A stretch of DNA of 64,000 nucleotides from Paenibacillus albicereus (GTDB taxonomy: Bacteria; Bacillota; Bacilli; Paenibacillales; Paenibacillaceae). Shown here piece after piece: positions 28,213 to 36,477 of this stretch. The notes under the pieces are model-generated. The model was not told the origin of the DNA. It made no database searches and was given only the letters and a program-made list of their open reading frames with translations. Location: positions 3,248,001-3,312,000 of the forward strand of contig NZ_CP051428.1 of assembly GCF_012676905.1 (NCBI RefSeq), in the 5' to 3' direction. Each line of letters opens with the position of its first letter. Position 1 is the first letter of the stretch. Both the position numbers and the translations under genes were made by a program.

Positions 28213-29228
28213 GGCTGCACCTCGTTTCTTTCAATGGATACGGCATGAGCGATGCACGGAATGCTCTCTCCCTGCTGGAACGAGAGCGGTGATAGCAGAG
28301 CGCCGGTGGCGACGACCAAAATCCGCTTCAGCTCGCCTTTCTCGATCCGCTTGAGCAGATGGCCGTACGTGACGACAGCCGAGCAGGCGCAGCCGCTGCC
28401 GCCCGCCTGGACTTTTTGGCGATCGACGTCATACACCATGAGGCCGCAATCGGCGAACACGGTCTGCTCCATCGGCACGCCGCCGCGCTTGAGCAGGTCG
28501 GTCGCGATCCGGTGGCCGACCGTCGCCAGGTCGCCGGTGACGATCATGTCGTAATCGCCGGGCGAGCGTCCGGTGTCGGTCAGATGCGCCTGGATCGTAT
28601 CGACCGCGGCCGGAGCCATCGCCGCCCCCATGTTGAACGGGTCCTTGACCCCGAGATCGACGATGCGGCCGATCGTCGCGCATTCGACGACCGGCCCGCT
28701 GCCTGCGGGAGCGACGATCGCCGCGCCGGCTCCCGTAATCGTGTACTGGGCGGTCGGCGGCTTCTGCGAGCCGTATTCCGTCGGATAGCGGAACTGCTTT
28801 TCCGCTGTGCAGTTATGGCTGCAGGTTCCCGCGAGCACATGCTTGCCGTTGCCGGAATTGACGATCATCGAGGCGATCGCCAGCGACTCCATCGAGGTGG
28901 AGCAGGCGCCGAAGACGCCCAGATACGGCACCCCGAGCGTGCGGGCCGCGAACGTGTTGCTGATGATCTGGTTCATCAGATCGCCGCCGACGTAGAACTC
29001 CAGCTCGTCCTTGCCGATGCCCGCTTTTTTGATCGCCAGATCGGAAGCTTGCTCCAGCAGCAGCCGCTCGGCTTTCTCCCAGCTTTTCTGCTGCAGGTCG
29101 AGCTCCGGGTGGACCAGGTCGAAGTCGGCCGCAAGCGGCCCGTCTCCCTCGTCCGGTCCGACGACCGTCGCCGTGCCGATGATGACGGGCCGGTTCTCGA
29201 ACCACCAGGTCTGCTTGCCCTTCTTCAT
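28209..29228 (-). CDS. spoVAD: Stage V sporulation protein AD
   Basis: A 339-residue thiolase-fold protein that binds dipicolinic acid on the spore inner membrane. Conserved stretches are [35 protein letters not shown] around the thiolase-like Cys, and [15 protein letters not shown]. Sits between spoVAC and spoVAE with only a base between the spoVAC stop and its own start region. Confidence 0.97.
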   Translation of the reverse strand: MKKGKQTWWFENRPVIIGTATVVGPDEGDGPLAADFDLVHPELDLQQKSWEKAERLLLEQASDLAIKKAGIGKDELEFYVGGDLMNQIISNTFAARTLGVPYLGVFGACSTSMESLAIASMIVNSGNGKHVLAGTCSHNCTAEKQFRYPTEYGSQKPPTAQYTITGAGAAIVAPAGSGPVVECATIGRIVDLGVKDPFNMGAAMAPAAVDTIQAHLTDTGRSPGDYDMIVTGDLATVGHRIATDLLKRGGVPMEQTVFADCGLMVYDVDRQKVQAGGSGCACSAVVTYGHLLKRIEKGELKRILVVATGALLSPLSFQQGESIPCIAHAVSIERNEVQP

Positions 29229-29229
29229 G

Positions 29230-29721
29230 TCACTGCCCCCCTGTGCCGAGGATCAGATGCGCGATGCCGACGAAAAATGCCGCGACGGTGCCGAAAACGA
29301 TGACCGATCCCGCCAGCTTGAACATGTTGGCGCCGACGCCGAGGACAAGTCCCTCGCTCCGATGCTCCAGAGCGGCGGAGCACATCGAGTTGGCGAAGCC
29401 CGTCACCGGCACGGCCGTTCCTGCTCCCGCCCACTGGGCGATCTTGTCGTAGACGCCGAGGCAAGTCAAAATGACCGACAGCAGAATCATGACCGCAACG
29501 GTCGGGTTGGCCGCCTTTTCGGCATCGAAGCCGAACGCGTGCATGAAGAATTCCTGGACGCCTTGGCCGATCAGGCAGATGAACCCGCCGACAAGAAACG
29601 CGCGGATGCAGTTGCCGAGCACCGAGCGCGCCGGTTCCCGATTTTTCGCGAACGCCTTGTACTCCTTGGGAGACATCGTCATCTTTTTGTAGTCTCCGCC
29701 TTTATCGCTGTTGTCTGGCAT
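29230..29721 (-). CDS. spoVAC: Stage V sporulation protein AC
   Basis: A 163-residue membrane protein with a hydrophilic N-terminus and about four membrane segments; in Bacillus it behaves as a mechanosensitive channel component for dipicolinate. Recognised by EYKAFAKNREP, GGFICLIGQGVQEFF and GAGTAVPVTGFANSMCSAA. First gene of spoVAC-AD-AE; spoVAA, AB and AF are not adjacent. Confidence 0.96.
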   Translation of the reverse strand: MPDNSDKGGDYKKMTMSPKEYKAFAKNREPARSVLGNCIRAFLVGGFICLIGQGVQEFFMHAFGFDAEKAANPTVAVMILLSVILTCLGVYDKIAQWAGAGTAVPVTGFANSMCSAALEHRSEGLVLGVGANMFKLAGSVIVFGTVAAFFVGIAHLILGTGGQ

Positions 29722-29792
29722 GTCGAATCCCCCTGTCTGGCCGCTTGGATCGGCACGCGGTCCGCCGCGGCAATCGGCCCATGGTTTGACGA

Positions 29793-29822
29793 TAGTATGA
29801 GCTTAGCCGTCAGGCCTTATCC
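29793..29822 (-). promoter_or_regulatory. Candidate sigma-G promoter for spoVAC-AD-AE
   Basis: On the minus strand, CATACTA (29799-29793) fits the sigma-G/F -10 pattern, with GGATA (29822-29818) 18 bases upstream as a weak -35. Context supports it: spoVA is sigma-G-dependent in Bacillus. Confidence 0.4.
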
Positions 29823-30051
29823 TTCCGTTCCCGAACGCCTATCCCTCAAAAACCTTCCGCTCGTGAACGAGGACGGCGAAGGGAATCCTACTTCCGCAGG
29901 CCGCTACCGGCCCTTCGCCGCTTTACATCTATGCCGAAAAGCCTGCCAACCGTTTACGAAAAGGTCCAGATGCGCTATAGTACGTGTCAGACCGTTTCAA
30001 GACCTTACATCTTATGTCACGACAGGCATGTCAGAAAGAAGGGCTTTATCC

Positions 30052-31305
30052 ATGACTACTCTCTCCTCTCCATCCGGACGGCGTCCGGCATGGCTCCTCA
30101 TCGCGGGCATCCTGCTCATCGCCGCCAACATGCGCGCGGCCATCACCTCGGTCGGTCCGCTGCTCGACCGCATCGCCGCGGACTACCGCCTGAGCAGCGA
30201 GATGTCCGGCCTGCTCACCTCGCTGCCGCTGCTCGCCTTCGGCGCGATGTCGCTGCTGGCGCCCCGCCTGGCCGAGAAGCTCGGCTCCGAGCGCTCGCTG
30301 CTGTACGGCCTGGCGCTGCTGCTCGCCGGCATGCTGGTGCGGGCGCTGCCCGGAACGGAGGCGCTGTTCGCCGGCACTGCCCTGCTCGGCCTGGCGATCG
30401 CCGTCAGCAACGTGCTGCTACCGAGCCTCATCAAGCGCGATTTCCCTGCCCAGATCGGACTGCTGACGGGATCCTACTCCGTGACGATGAGCGTGTTCGC
30501 GGCGATCGCCTCCGGCGTGTCGGTGCCGCTCGCGGCGCTTCCCGGCTGGGGCTGGAGCCGCTCGCTGCTGCTTTGGGCACTGCTCGCCGCGCTGGCGTTC
30601 GCGGTCTGGCTGCCGATCAGCCTGCGCTCCAAGAGCCATCCTGCCGCCGTGTCTCCGCAATCGCCCGCGCGCATGCTGCGCTCGCCGCTCGCCTGGCGGA
30701 TCACGCTCTACATGGGCCTGCAGTCGCTCACGTTCTACGCGACGATCACCTGGCTGCCGGTGCTTTTCCATGAGCGCGGCTTCAGCGCCGCCTCGGCGGG
30801 CTGGCTACTCATGCTGATGCAGCTCGTCAGCTTGCCAACCTCGTTCTTCGTTCCGGTCTGGGCGAGCCGCATGCGTTCCCAGGTGCCGCTCGTCGCCATC
30901 GCGGGCGCTTTGTCGCTGAGCGGCTATGCCGGATTGCTCTGGGGCTCGACATCGCTGTCCCTGCTCTGGATCACGCTGCTGGGACTGAGCCAAGGCGCCA
31001 CGATTTCGCTGGCGCTGACGTTCTTCGGCCTCCGGACCCGGACGGCGGCAGAGGCCGCCCGGCTGTCGGGCATGGCCCAGTCGATCGGCTATCTGCTCGC
31101 CGCGTTCGGTCCGGTGCTGCTCGGCACGCTTCACGACCGGACCGGCTCGTGGAATCCGGTGCTGGCGGTATTGCTGCTCGTATCGCTCGTCGTCGTCGCG
31201 CTCGGCCTCGGCGCCGGCCGTCCCGGCACGATCAGCGAGCCGGACGGCGGCAGCGAGCTGCGTTCCCCGGCCGGCAGCGGCAAGCTGACCGGACCGGCAC
31301 GTTGA
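30052..31305 (+). CDS. MFS transporter (CynX/NimT-like)
   Basis: A 417-residue 12-segment major facilitator. The start region ILLIAANMRAAITSVGPLLD is characteristic of the cyanate/nitroimidazole (CynX/NimT/YeaN) family, as are ERSLLYGLALLLAGMLVRAL and SLIKRDFP. Substrate not known. ATG at 30052 follows AGAAAGAAGGG; an ATG at 30029 is possible. The frame stays open far upstream over the intergenic region and spoVAC but this is not coding. Its last codons run into the repeat at 31294. Confidence 0.85.
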   Translation: MTTLSSPSGRRPAWLLIAGILLIAANMRAAITSVGPLLDRIAADYRLSSEMSGLLTSLPLLAFGAMSLLAPRLAEKLGSERSLLYGLALLLAGMLVRALPGTEALFAGTALLGLAIAVSNVLLPSLIKRDFPAQIGLLTGSYSVTMSVFAAIASGVSVPLAALPGWGWSRSLLLWALLAALAFAVWLPISLRSKSHPAAVSPQSPARMLRSPLAWRITLYMGLQSLTFYATITWLPVLFHERGFSAASAGWLLMLMQLVSLPTSFFVPVWASRMRSQVPLVAIAGALSLSGYAGLLWGSTSLSLLWITLLGLSQGATISLALTFFGLRTRTAAEAARLSGMAQSIGYLLAAFGPVLLGTLHDRTGSWNPVLAVLLLVSLVVVALGLGAGRPGTISEPDGGSELRSPAGSGKLTGPAR

Positions 31306-31416
31306 CGGACCGGCTAGGCATGATGGCGGACCTGTCCGGCAGGAACGGCGCGGCATGTTGACGGATCGGTCCGGCATGAACCGCACGGCATGTTGACGGA
31401 TCGGTCCGGCATATGG
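31294..31416. repeat. Tandem ~35-bp repeats at the 3' end of the MFS gene
   Basis: Two copies starting CGGCATGTTGACGGATCGG share 27 identical bases (31351 and 31386, 35 bases apart). A diverged copy starts at about 31295 and a poor one near 31330. The first copy supplies the stop codon of the MFS gene (GTTGA). A terminator follows directly. Confidence 0.75.
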
Positions 31417-31451
31417 AAAATCCCCGTCCTCGAGGAGGACGGGGATTTTTT
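31417..31451. terminator. Bidirectional terminator after the MFS gene
   Basis: Perfect palindrome ATCCCCGTCCTC GAG GAGGACGGGGAT-type stem with A-run on the left and TTTTTT on the right. Confidence 0.92.
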
Positions 31452-32236
31452 GCATGGGGAAGTCTTTGGAGTTGAATTTGACAGCCATCTGCGGATTCAC
31501 CTAAAAGACGCCTCTGAGTGAATGCTTCCCGCATTAAAAGTGGAGGAGGACCTCTTGGAAATACAGAAGCAGCATGGCGGCTGATTCTAGCGCGATTGAG
31601 CGGATTGGCGAGCAGGAGGGACGCAGCGACGGCACATTTTTGCCCTGGATCCGCCTGGGGCGGCCCGATGATTGAGATCCAGGGCACTTTCCTGACTTGG
31701 ATCCGCCTGGGGCGGCCTGAACCGGTTCAGCCTGGGGCGGGCCGATGGTTGAGATCCAGGGCACTTTTCTGCCCTGGTTCCGCCTGGGGCGGCCCGTTGG
31801 TTAAGATCCAGGTCACTTTTCTGACTTGAATTCACGGAGCGGCACGCCAAGGAAGGCAGCCCTCCAAGGTCGGTCGTGGATCCAGGGCACTATTCTGCCT
31901 TGGGATTCACGAGAGCGGCGCGACCAGAGGGACAGCTCTCCAGGCTCGCTCATGCAATCTCCGGCGACGACGCTTCCTGACTCCGTTTTGCAAGCTGCGA
32001 AGGCGTCCCCCTGCCGCTGGGCCAGCTTGGAGAGCGTGAAGGAACGGATAGCGGCTCGGATTTTTACCGTTCAAAACCAAACCCCTTTCGAAAATCGACC
32101 TCAAATCAATCTCAAATCAATTTCAATCCAATCGCACCACGCTCATAAATGTTCGTGTTTTGACCATTAATCTTCGTCATGACCCAAAATACTCTTTAAT
32201 TTCATTAATATTAACGAATGTTTACAAGAAAACCCG
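31452..32236. other. 785-bp intergenic region without a supported gene
   Basis: Holds the hairpin repeat array at 31632-31900 and then an AT-rich stretch. Near 32099-32130 is a short tandem of three 11-base units (TCAAATCAATC-like). A PurBox-like sequence AAACACGAACATTTAT lies on the minus strand at about 32158-32143. Open frames here are built from the repeats and are not credible genes. Confidence 0.6.
31632..31900. repeat. Array of five hairpin-forming repeat modules
   Basis: The module GATCCAGGGCACTTTTCTG followed by CCCTGGATCC is an inverted repeat with a loop of about 8-10 bases. Repeated starts lie near 31632, 31684, 31761, 31813 and 31886, at 52-77 base intervals. The spacer CGCCTGGGGCGGCC is shared by the first three; the last two have diverged spacers. 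Not a CRISPR: units are too degenerate and spacers are themselves repeated. Confidence 0.75.
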
Positions 32237-32265
32237 TTGACACATCCGTCTTCATGGGATACCAT
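32237..32265 (+). promoter_or_regulatory. Sigma-A promoter for the purine riboswitch transcript
   Basis: TTGACA, 17-base spacer, TACCAT, ending about 22 bases before the aptamer. Confidence 0.75.
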
Positions 32266-32286
32266 AACACCTGTCGCCGATAGGCG

Positions 32287-32354
32287 CGTTCGTATATCCT
32301 CGGGGATCGGCCCGAGGGTCTCTACAAGGAACCGTAAATTCCTGGCTACGAACG
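32287..32354 (+). ncRNA. Purine riboswitch aptamer, guanine type
   Basis: P1 is CGTTCGTA (32287-32294) pairing with TACGAACG (32347-32354). P2 is CCTCGGG/CCCGAGG with loop GATCGG; J2/3 contains TCTCTAC; P3 is AGGAA/TTCCT with the exact conserved loop CCGTAAA. J3/1 reads GGCTACG, and the C before UA corresponds to position C74, which selects guanine or hypoxanthine rather than adenine. L2 is one base shorter than usual. Lies 64 bases before the FAD dehydrogenase start codon. Confidence 0.9.
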
Positions 32355-32393
32355 GGTTGCTCTTTGCCTACCCGTTTGCAGCCGGGAATTTTT
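32339..32393 (+). terminator. Riboswitch expression platform: terminator overlapping the aptamer
   Basis: TTCCTGGCT pairs with AGCCGGGAA and AACGGGT with ACCCGTT, followed by TTTTT. The 5' strand consumes the 3' half of P3 and P1 of the aptamer, so ligand binding and terminator formation would seem to compete. As drawn, ligand-bound aptamer blocks the lower stem but leaves AACGGGT/ACCCGTT; the exact switching logic needs folding. Confidence 0.75.
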
Positions 32394-32417
32394 GCGTCCA
32401 AAAGGAGAATGAAGGTC

Positions 32418-33890
32418 ATGGGAAAATATGATGTCATCGTCGTCGGGGCCGGTCCGGCCGGAATCTTCGCCTGCTACGAGCTCACGCTCAAGGCTCCGCA
32501 GCTGAAAGTGCTGCTCGTCGACAAAGGCCACTCGATCGACCGCCGCAGCTGCCCGATTCTCGAAGAGAAGATCCAGCTCTGTCCTCCGCCTGCGGGCAAG
32601 AAGGAATTCGCCGGCTGCCTGCCGGCCTGCTCGATTACGGCCGGGTTCGGCGGAGCAGGCGCGTACAGCGACGGCAAGTTCAACATCACGACCGAGTTCG
32701 GCGGCTGGCTGACGGACTATCTGCCTCCTTCCCAGGTGCTGGAGCTCATCCGCTACGTGGACGGCATCAATCTCGAGCACGGGGCGACGACCGCGATCAC
32801 CGATCCGACGACCGATACGATCCGCGACATCGAGCAGCGCGGCTATGCCGCCGGCCTCAAGCTGCTGCGCGCCGAGGTGCGCCATCTGGGCACAGAGCAG
32901 AATCTCGCGATCCTGAAGTCGATCTTCGATTATCTGCAGACTCGCGTCGACATGCGCTTCAAGACCGAGGTCGAGGACCTGGTTACCGTCAAGGAGAACG
33001 GCGCGCACCGCGTGACCGGCATCGCGATCCGCGAAGGCGAGACGCATGAAGCCGATGTCGTCATGGTCGCCCCCGGCCGCGACGGCTCCGCCTGGCTGAC
33101 CGAGGTGCTGAAGCGCCGCCGGCTCAAGATGCACAACAACCAGGTCGACGTCGGCGTGCGCGTGGAGACGAGCGACGTCGTCATGCGCGAGATCAACGAG
33201 CATCTATACGAGGGCAAATTCATCTACAACACCTCCGTCGGCACGCGCGTGCGCACGTTCTGCAGCAATCCGTCCGGCCATGTCGTCGTCGAGAACCATA
33301 GCGGCGTGATGGCGGCCAACGGCCATTCCTACAAGGACCCGGCGCTCGGCTCGTCCAATACGAACTTCGCGCTGCTCGTCTCGCACCGCTTTACCGAGCC
33401 GTTCGACAAGCCGAACGAGTACGCGCGGGAAATCTGCCAAAGGGCCAACGACCTGTCGAGCGGCGGCGTCATCGTGCAGAAGTACGGCGACATCCTTCGG
33501 GGACGCCGCTCCACCTCGAGCCGCATCCGCGAAGGCTTCCTGGAGCCGACGCTGCATGAGGCGGTGCCGGGCGACCTCGGTCTCGTGCTGCCCTACAACA
33601 CGATGCGGAGCCTGATCGAGATGGTCGAGGCGCTGGAAAAGGTGACGCCGGGCATCGCGTCCGAGCACACGCTGTTCTACGGCGTCGAAGCGAAGTTCTA
33701 CTCCGCCCGACCGAAGCTGACGAACGACCTGGAGACGGAGATTGCCGGCTTGTACTGCGGCGGCGACGGAGCCGGAATCACGCGCGGCCTCGCCCAGGCC
33801 GGCGCGGCCGGCGTCTGGATCGCGCGCGCCATGCTGCGCCGAAAAACCGGCAGCGCCGCCGGAACGGAAGCGGCTGTGCCGGCGCTCTGA
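32418..33890 (+). CDS. FAD-dependent dehydrogenase (COG2509-like)
   Basis: A 490-residue flavoprotein. The FAD Rossmann motif is VIVVGAGPAGIFACYEL; cysteines follow in RSCPILEEK, LCPPPAG and FAGCLPACSI; the second FAD motif is LYCGGDGAGITRGLAQAG. It matches the uncharacterised FAD-dependent dehydrogenases often found near purine genes. ATG at 32418 follows AAAGGAG by 10 bases. A guanine-type riboswitch lies in its leader, tying it to purine supply, but the reaction is unknown. No purine biosynthetic gene is adjacent in this window. Confidence 0.85.
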   Translation: MGKYDVIVVGAGPAGIFACYELTLKAPQLKVLLVDKGHSIDRRSCPILEEKIQLCPPPAGKKEFAGCLPACSITAGFGGAGAYSDGKFNITTEFGGWLTDYLPPSQVLELIRYVDGINLEHGATTAITDPTTDTIRDIEQRGYAAGLKLLRAEVRHLGTEQNLAILKSIFDYLQTRVDMRFKTEVEDLVTVKENGAHRVTGIAIREGETHEADVVMVAPGRDGSAWLTEVLKRRRLKMHNNQVDVGVRVETSDVVMREINEHLYEGKFIYNTSVGTRVRTFCSNPSGHVVVENHSGVMAANGHSYKDPALGSSNTNFALLVSHRFTEPFDKPNEYAREICQRANDLSSGGVIVQKYGDILRGRRSTSSRIREGFLEPTLHEAVPGDLGLVLPYNTMRSLIEMVEALEKVTPGIASEHTLFYGVEAKFYSARPKLTNDLETEIAGLYCGGDGAGITRGLAQAGAAGVWIARAMLRRKTGSAAGTEAAVPAL

Positions 33891-33969
33891 TCGGACTCTT
33901 TTTCCCGAGACGGCTGCCAGCTGTTGCGGCCCCCACAGCCGCTTTCAGCGAAAGCATCCAAAAACATGC

Positions 33970-34002
33970 AGGACGAAGCCGAATGCCGGCTCGTCCTTTT
34001 TT
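33970..34002 (+). terminator. Terminator after the FAD dehydrogenase
   Basis: AGGACGA(A)GCCG pairs with CGGCTCGTCCT around AATGC, one base bulged, followed by TTTTTT. Confidence 0.75.
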
Positions 34003-34040
34003 GCCGTTCGGGGTAAAAGAAGAAAAGGAGCTGATGTGCC

Positions 34041-34823
34041 ATGCGAACGGTCCGACTCTCGCGGGAAACTGTCCTATGGAATCTCAAGCGGTTGGACTCC
34101 GCCTTGCCGTTGCAGGCATGCCTCAACGGAGCCCGTTCTCCCGGCAGCCACCCGGCCTTGCCGCTGTCGCCGGAAGAGCTCGCCGCAGACGCCGCCGAGG
34201 CGATCCGGGCGGGCGCCTCCTCCCTCCATCTCCATCCGCGCGGCGCCGATGGAAAAGAGACGCTGGCCGCGGCGGCGGTCGCAGACGCGCTGGCGGCCGT
34301 CCGCCGGGCGGCGCCGGACGGTCCGGCCGGCGTATCGACGGGAGCGTGGATCGTCCCCGACATTCGGGAAAGGCTCGCCTGCATCGCTTCATGTACCGTC
34401 CTGCCCGACTTCGTGTCGGTGAACTGGCATGAGGAGGGCGCCGAGCTCGTCGCCGCGGCTTGCCTGGAGCGCGGCATCGGCATCGAAGCCGGCTTGTTCC
34501 ATCCCGCTGCGCTGCAGGCATGGGCCACATGGAGAGGCGCTGCTTCCTGCCTCCGCGCGCTCGTGGAGCTGCCGGACGGCCTCGACGAGGACGCGACGGC
34601 TGCGAAGGCCAAGCGGATGCTCGCTGATCTGGATCAGACCGGACTCGGAGTGCCCGTGCTGCTGCACGGCGAGGGCAGCTCCTGCTGGCCGGCGCTTCGC
34701 CTCGCCGCCTCGCGCGGACTCGGCACGAGGATCGGCCTCGAGGATACGCTCCGGCTGCCGGACGGCTCCCCCGCTTCCGGCAATCGCGAGCTTGTGGCCG
34801 TCGGGGCGGCTTTTTACCGCTGA
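34041..34823 (+). CDS. BKACE family protein (beta-keto acid cleavage enzyme, DUF849)
   Basis: A 260-residue TIM-barrel protein of the family of 3-keto-5-aminohexanoate cleavage enzymes, which split a beta-keto acid with acetyl-CoA using a zinc ion. Visible are the zinc-binding SLHLHPRG (His-x-His), SVNWHEEGA and the C-terminal GLEDTLRLPDG. It is shorter than typical members (about 275-310) and lacks the usual N-terminal (I/V)(A)xNG start, having QACLNGARSP instead. RBS AAGGAG is 10 bases before ATG. Substrate cannot be deduced. Confidence 0.82.
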   Translation: MRTVRLSRETVLWNLKRLDSALPLQACLNGARSPGSHPALPLSPEELAADAAEAIRAGASSLHLHPRGADGKETLAAAAVADALAAVRRAAPDGPAGVSTGAWIVPDIRERLACIASCTVLPDFVSVNWHEEGAELVAAACLERGIGIEAGLFHPAALQAWATWRGAASCLRALVELPDGLDEDATAAKAKRMLADLDQTGLGVPVLLHGEGSSCWPALRLAASRGLGTRIGLEDTLRLPDGSPASGNRELVAVGAAFYR

Positions 34824-34831
34824 GGAGCGCC

Positions 34832-34867
34832 AAAAAAGCCGTCCCCGTAATGCCGGGGACGGCTTTT
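34832..34867. terminator. Bidirectional terminator between the BKACE gene and metQ
   Basis: AAAAGCCGTCCCC / GGGGACGGCTTTT stem with A- and T-runs on each side serves the two convergent units. Confidence 0.92.
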
Positions 34868-34879
34868 GGTTGATGCGGT

Positions 34880-35728
34880 TTAGAAAGCAGCGACGATCGC
34901 GCCTTTGTACGTCTCGTCGATGAAGGCCTTCACTTCTTCGCTATTGAGCGCCTTGGCGAGCTTCTGGATCGCCTCGGAGTCCTTGTTGTCCGGACGGGCG
35001 ACGAGGATGTTGGCGTATGGGGAATCCTTGCTCTCGATGAAGAGGGCGTCCGCTGTCGGGTTCAGGTCGGCTTCGAGCGCATAGTTCGTGTTGATGACGG
35101 CCAGATCGACTTCGCCGAGCACGCGCGGCAGCGTAGCGGCTTCCAGCTCCTTGAACTCGAGATTCTTGGTGTTTTCCGTCACGTCCTTCACCGTAGCGGC
35201 GATGCCGACGCCATCCTTGAGTTTGATGAGGCCGTTCTCGGCCAGCAGCGCCAGCGCGCGGCCGCCGTTCGTCGCGTCGTTCGGGATGGCGACGGTCGCG
35301 CCGTCCTTCAGCTCGTCGACGGACTTGATCTTGTCGGAGTAAGCGCCCATCGGCTCGACATGCACGTTCACGACCTTCACGAGGTCATAGCCGCGCTCCT
35401 TGTTCTGATCGTCCAGGTAAGGCACATGCTGGAAGAAGTTGGCGTCCAGCTGCTTCTCATACAATTGCACGTTCGGCTGCACGTAGTCGGTGAACTCCTT
35501 CACGACGAGGTCGACACCTTCCTTGGCCAGCTGATCCTTGATGTGATTGAGGATCTCGGCATGCGGGACCGCAGTCGCTCCGACCGTAATCGTAACCGGC
35601 TCGGCAGCGGCGCCTCCGCTGTTCGCGGCGTTGTCCGCCGGAGCATTGTTGCCTTCGTTCTTGGCGCCGCAAGCGGCGAGCGATACGGCCAGCGCCGCGA
35701 CGGTGATTCCTTTGAGCCATTTGTTCAT
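34880..35728 (-). CDS. metQ: Methionine-binding lipoprotein MetQ
   Basis: A 282-residue NlpA-family lipoprotein. A signal peptide ends in the lipobox AVSLAACGA, so Cys20 is probably lipidated. The body shows VGATAVPHAEIL, the FTDYVQPN region and NANFFQH-like LDANFFQHVPYL, all typical of MetQ. Third gene of metN-metI-metQ; binds D- or L-methionine. Confidence 0.94.
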   Translation of the reverse strand: MNKWLKGITVAALAVSLAACGAKNEGNNAPADNAANSGGAAAEPVTITVGATAVPHAEILNHIKDQLAKEGVDLVVKEFTDYVQPNVQLYEKQLDANFFQHVPYLDDQNKERGYDLVKVVNVHVEPMGAYSDKIKSVDELKDGATVAIPNDATNGGRALALLAENGLIKLKDGVGIAATVKDVTENTKNLEFKELEAATLPRVLGEVDLAVINTNYALEADLNPTADALFIESKDSPYANILVARPDNKDSEAIQKLAKALNSEEVKAFIDETYKGAIVAAF

Positions 35729-35781
35729 GGTTAACCCTCCTGTAGGTTCTCTCTATTTTCTAAAGAATGGATCGCTTAGGT

Positions 35782-36477
35782 TCACTTGCGGCTGATCTTG
35801 CGCACGAGCCAGTCGCCTAGCATCTGCAGCAGCTGGACCAGGAGGATCAGCACGACGACCGCGACGATCATGACCTCGGTCTGGTACCTCTGGTAGCCGT
35901 AGCGGATCGCCAGGTCTCCGAGACCGCCGCCGCCGACGACGCCCGCCATCGCGGTGTACGAGACGAGCGTGATCGCCGTCACCGTGACGGCCGCCAGCAG
36001 GCCGGGACGGGATTCGCGCAGCAGCACGCGCCGCACGATGTCCCACTTGGACGCGCCCATCGCCTGGGCCGCTTCGATGATGCCGCGGTCGATCTCGCGC
36101 AGCGCCGTCTCGACGAGCCGGCCGAAAAACGGCGCGGCGCCGATAACAAGCGGCGGAATCGTGCCCGCGACGCCGATCGTCGTGCCCGCGATCTCCTTGG
36201 TGAGCGGCATGACGGCGATCATCAGGATGATGAACGGCACGGAGCGCAAAATATTGACGACGAAGGAGAGGAAGGAGTAGATCACCGGTAGGTAGAGCAG
36301 CTGCCGGCTGGACGTCAGATAGAGCAGGACCCCGATAACAAGGCCGAGCGCGATCGTGAACACGAGCGACAGGCCGAGCATCGACAGGGTGTCCTGCGTC
36401 GCCGTCCAGATCTCGGCCGGATCGATGCGGCTCCAGTCCATGCCGTTCGAGCGGAGCGCCGGGATGAAGCCGGTCAT
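35782..36477 (-). CDS. metI: Methionine ABC importer permease MetI
   Basis: A 231-residue permease with five membrane segments. The EAA loop reads EAAQAMGASKWDIVRRVLL, and AMAGVVGGGGLGDLAIRYGYQRY is the MetI signature. ATG at 36477 overlaps the metN stop codon (ATGA); an internal ATG at residue 13 is another possible start. Confidence 0.94.
   Translation of the reverse strand: MTGFIPALRSNGMDWSRIDPAEIWTATQDTLSMLGLSLVFTIALGLVIGVLLYLTSSRQLLYLPVIYSFLSFVVNILRSVPFIILMIAVMPLTKEIAGTTIGVAGTIPPLVIGAAPFFGRLVETALREIDRGIIEAAQAMGASKWDIVRRVLLRESRPGLLAAVTVTAITLVSYTAMAGVVGGGGLGDLAIRYGYQRYQTEVMIVAVVVLILLVQLLQMLGDWLVRKISRK

Noticed and set aside
29011-30051. Upstream extension of the MFS transporter to a 764-residue protein
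   Set aside because: The added part is antisense to spoVAC/spoVAD and intergenic sequence; a good RBS and the normal family start are at 30052.
31518-31829. Small plus-strand frame encoding near-repeats such as FCPGSAWGGP
   Set aside because: It is only a translation of the hairpin repeat array; no RBS and no conservation expected.
31632-31900. Possible CRISPR array
   Set aside because: Repeats are hairpin modules with diverged copies and repeated, not unique, spacers; no cas genes in the window.
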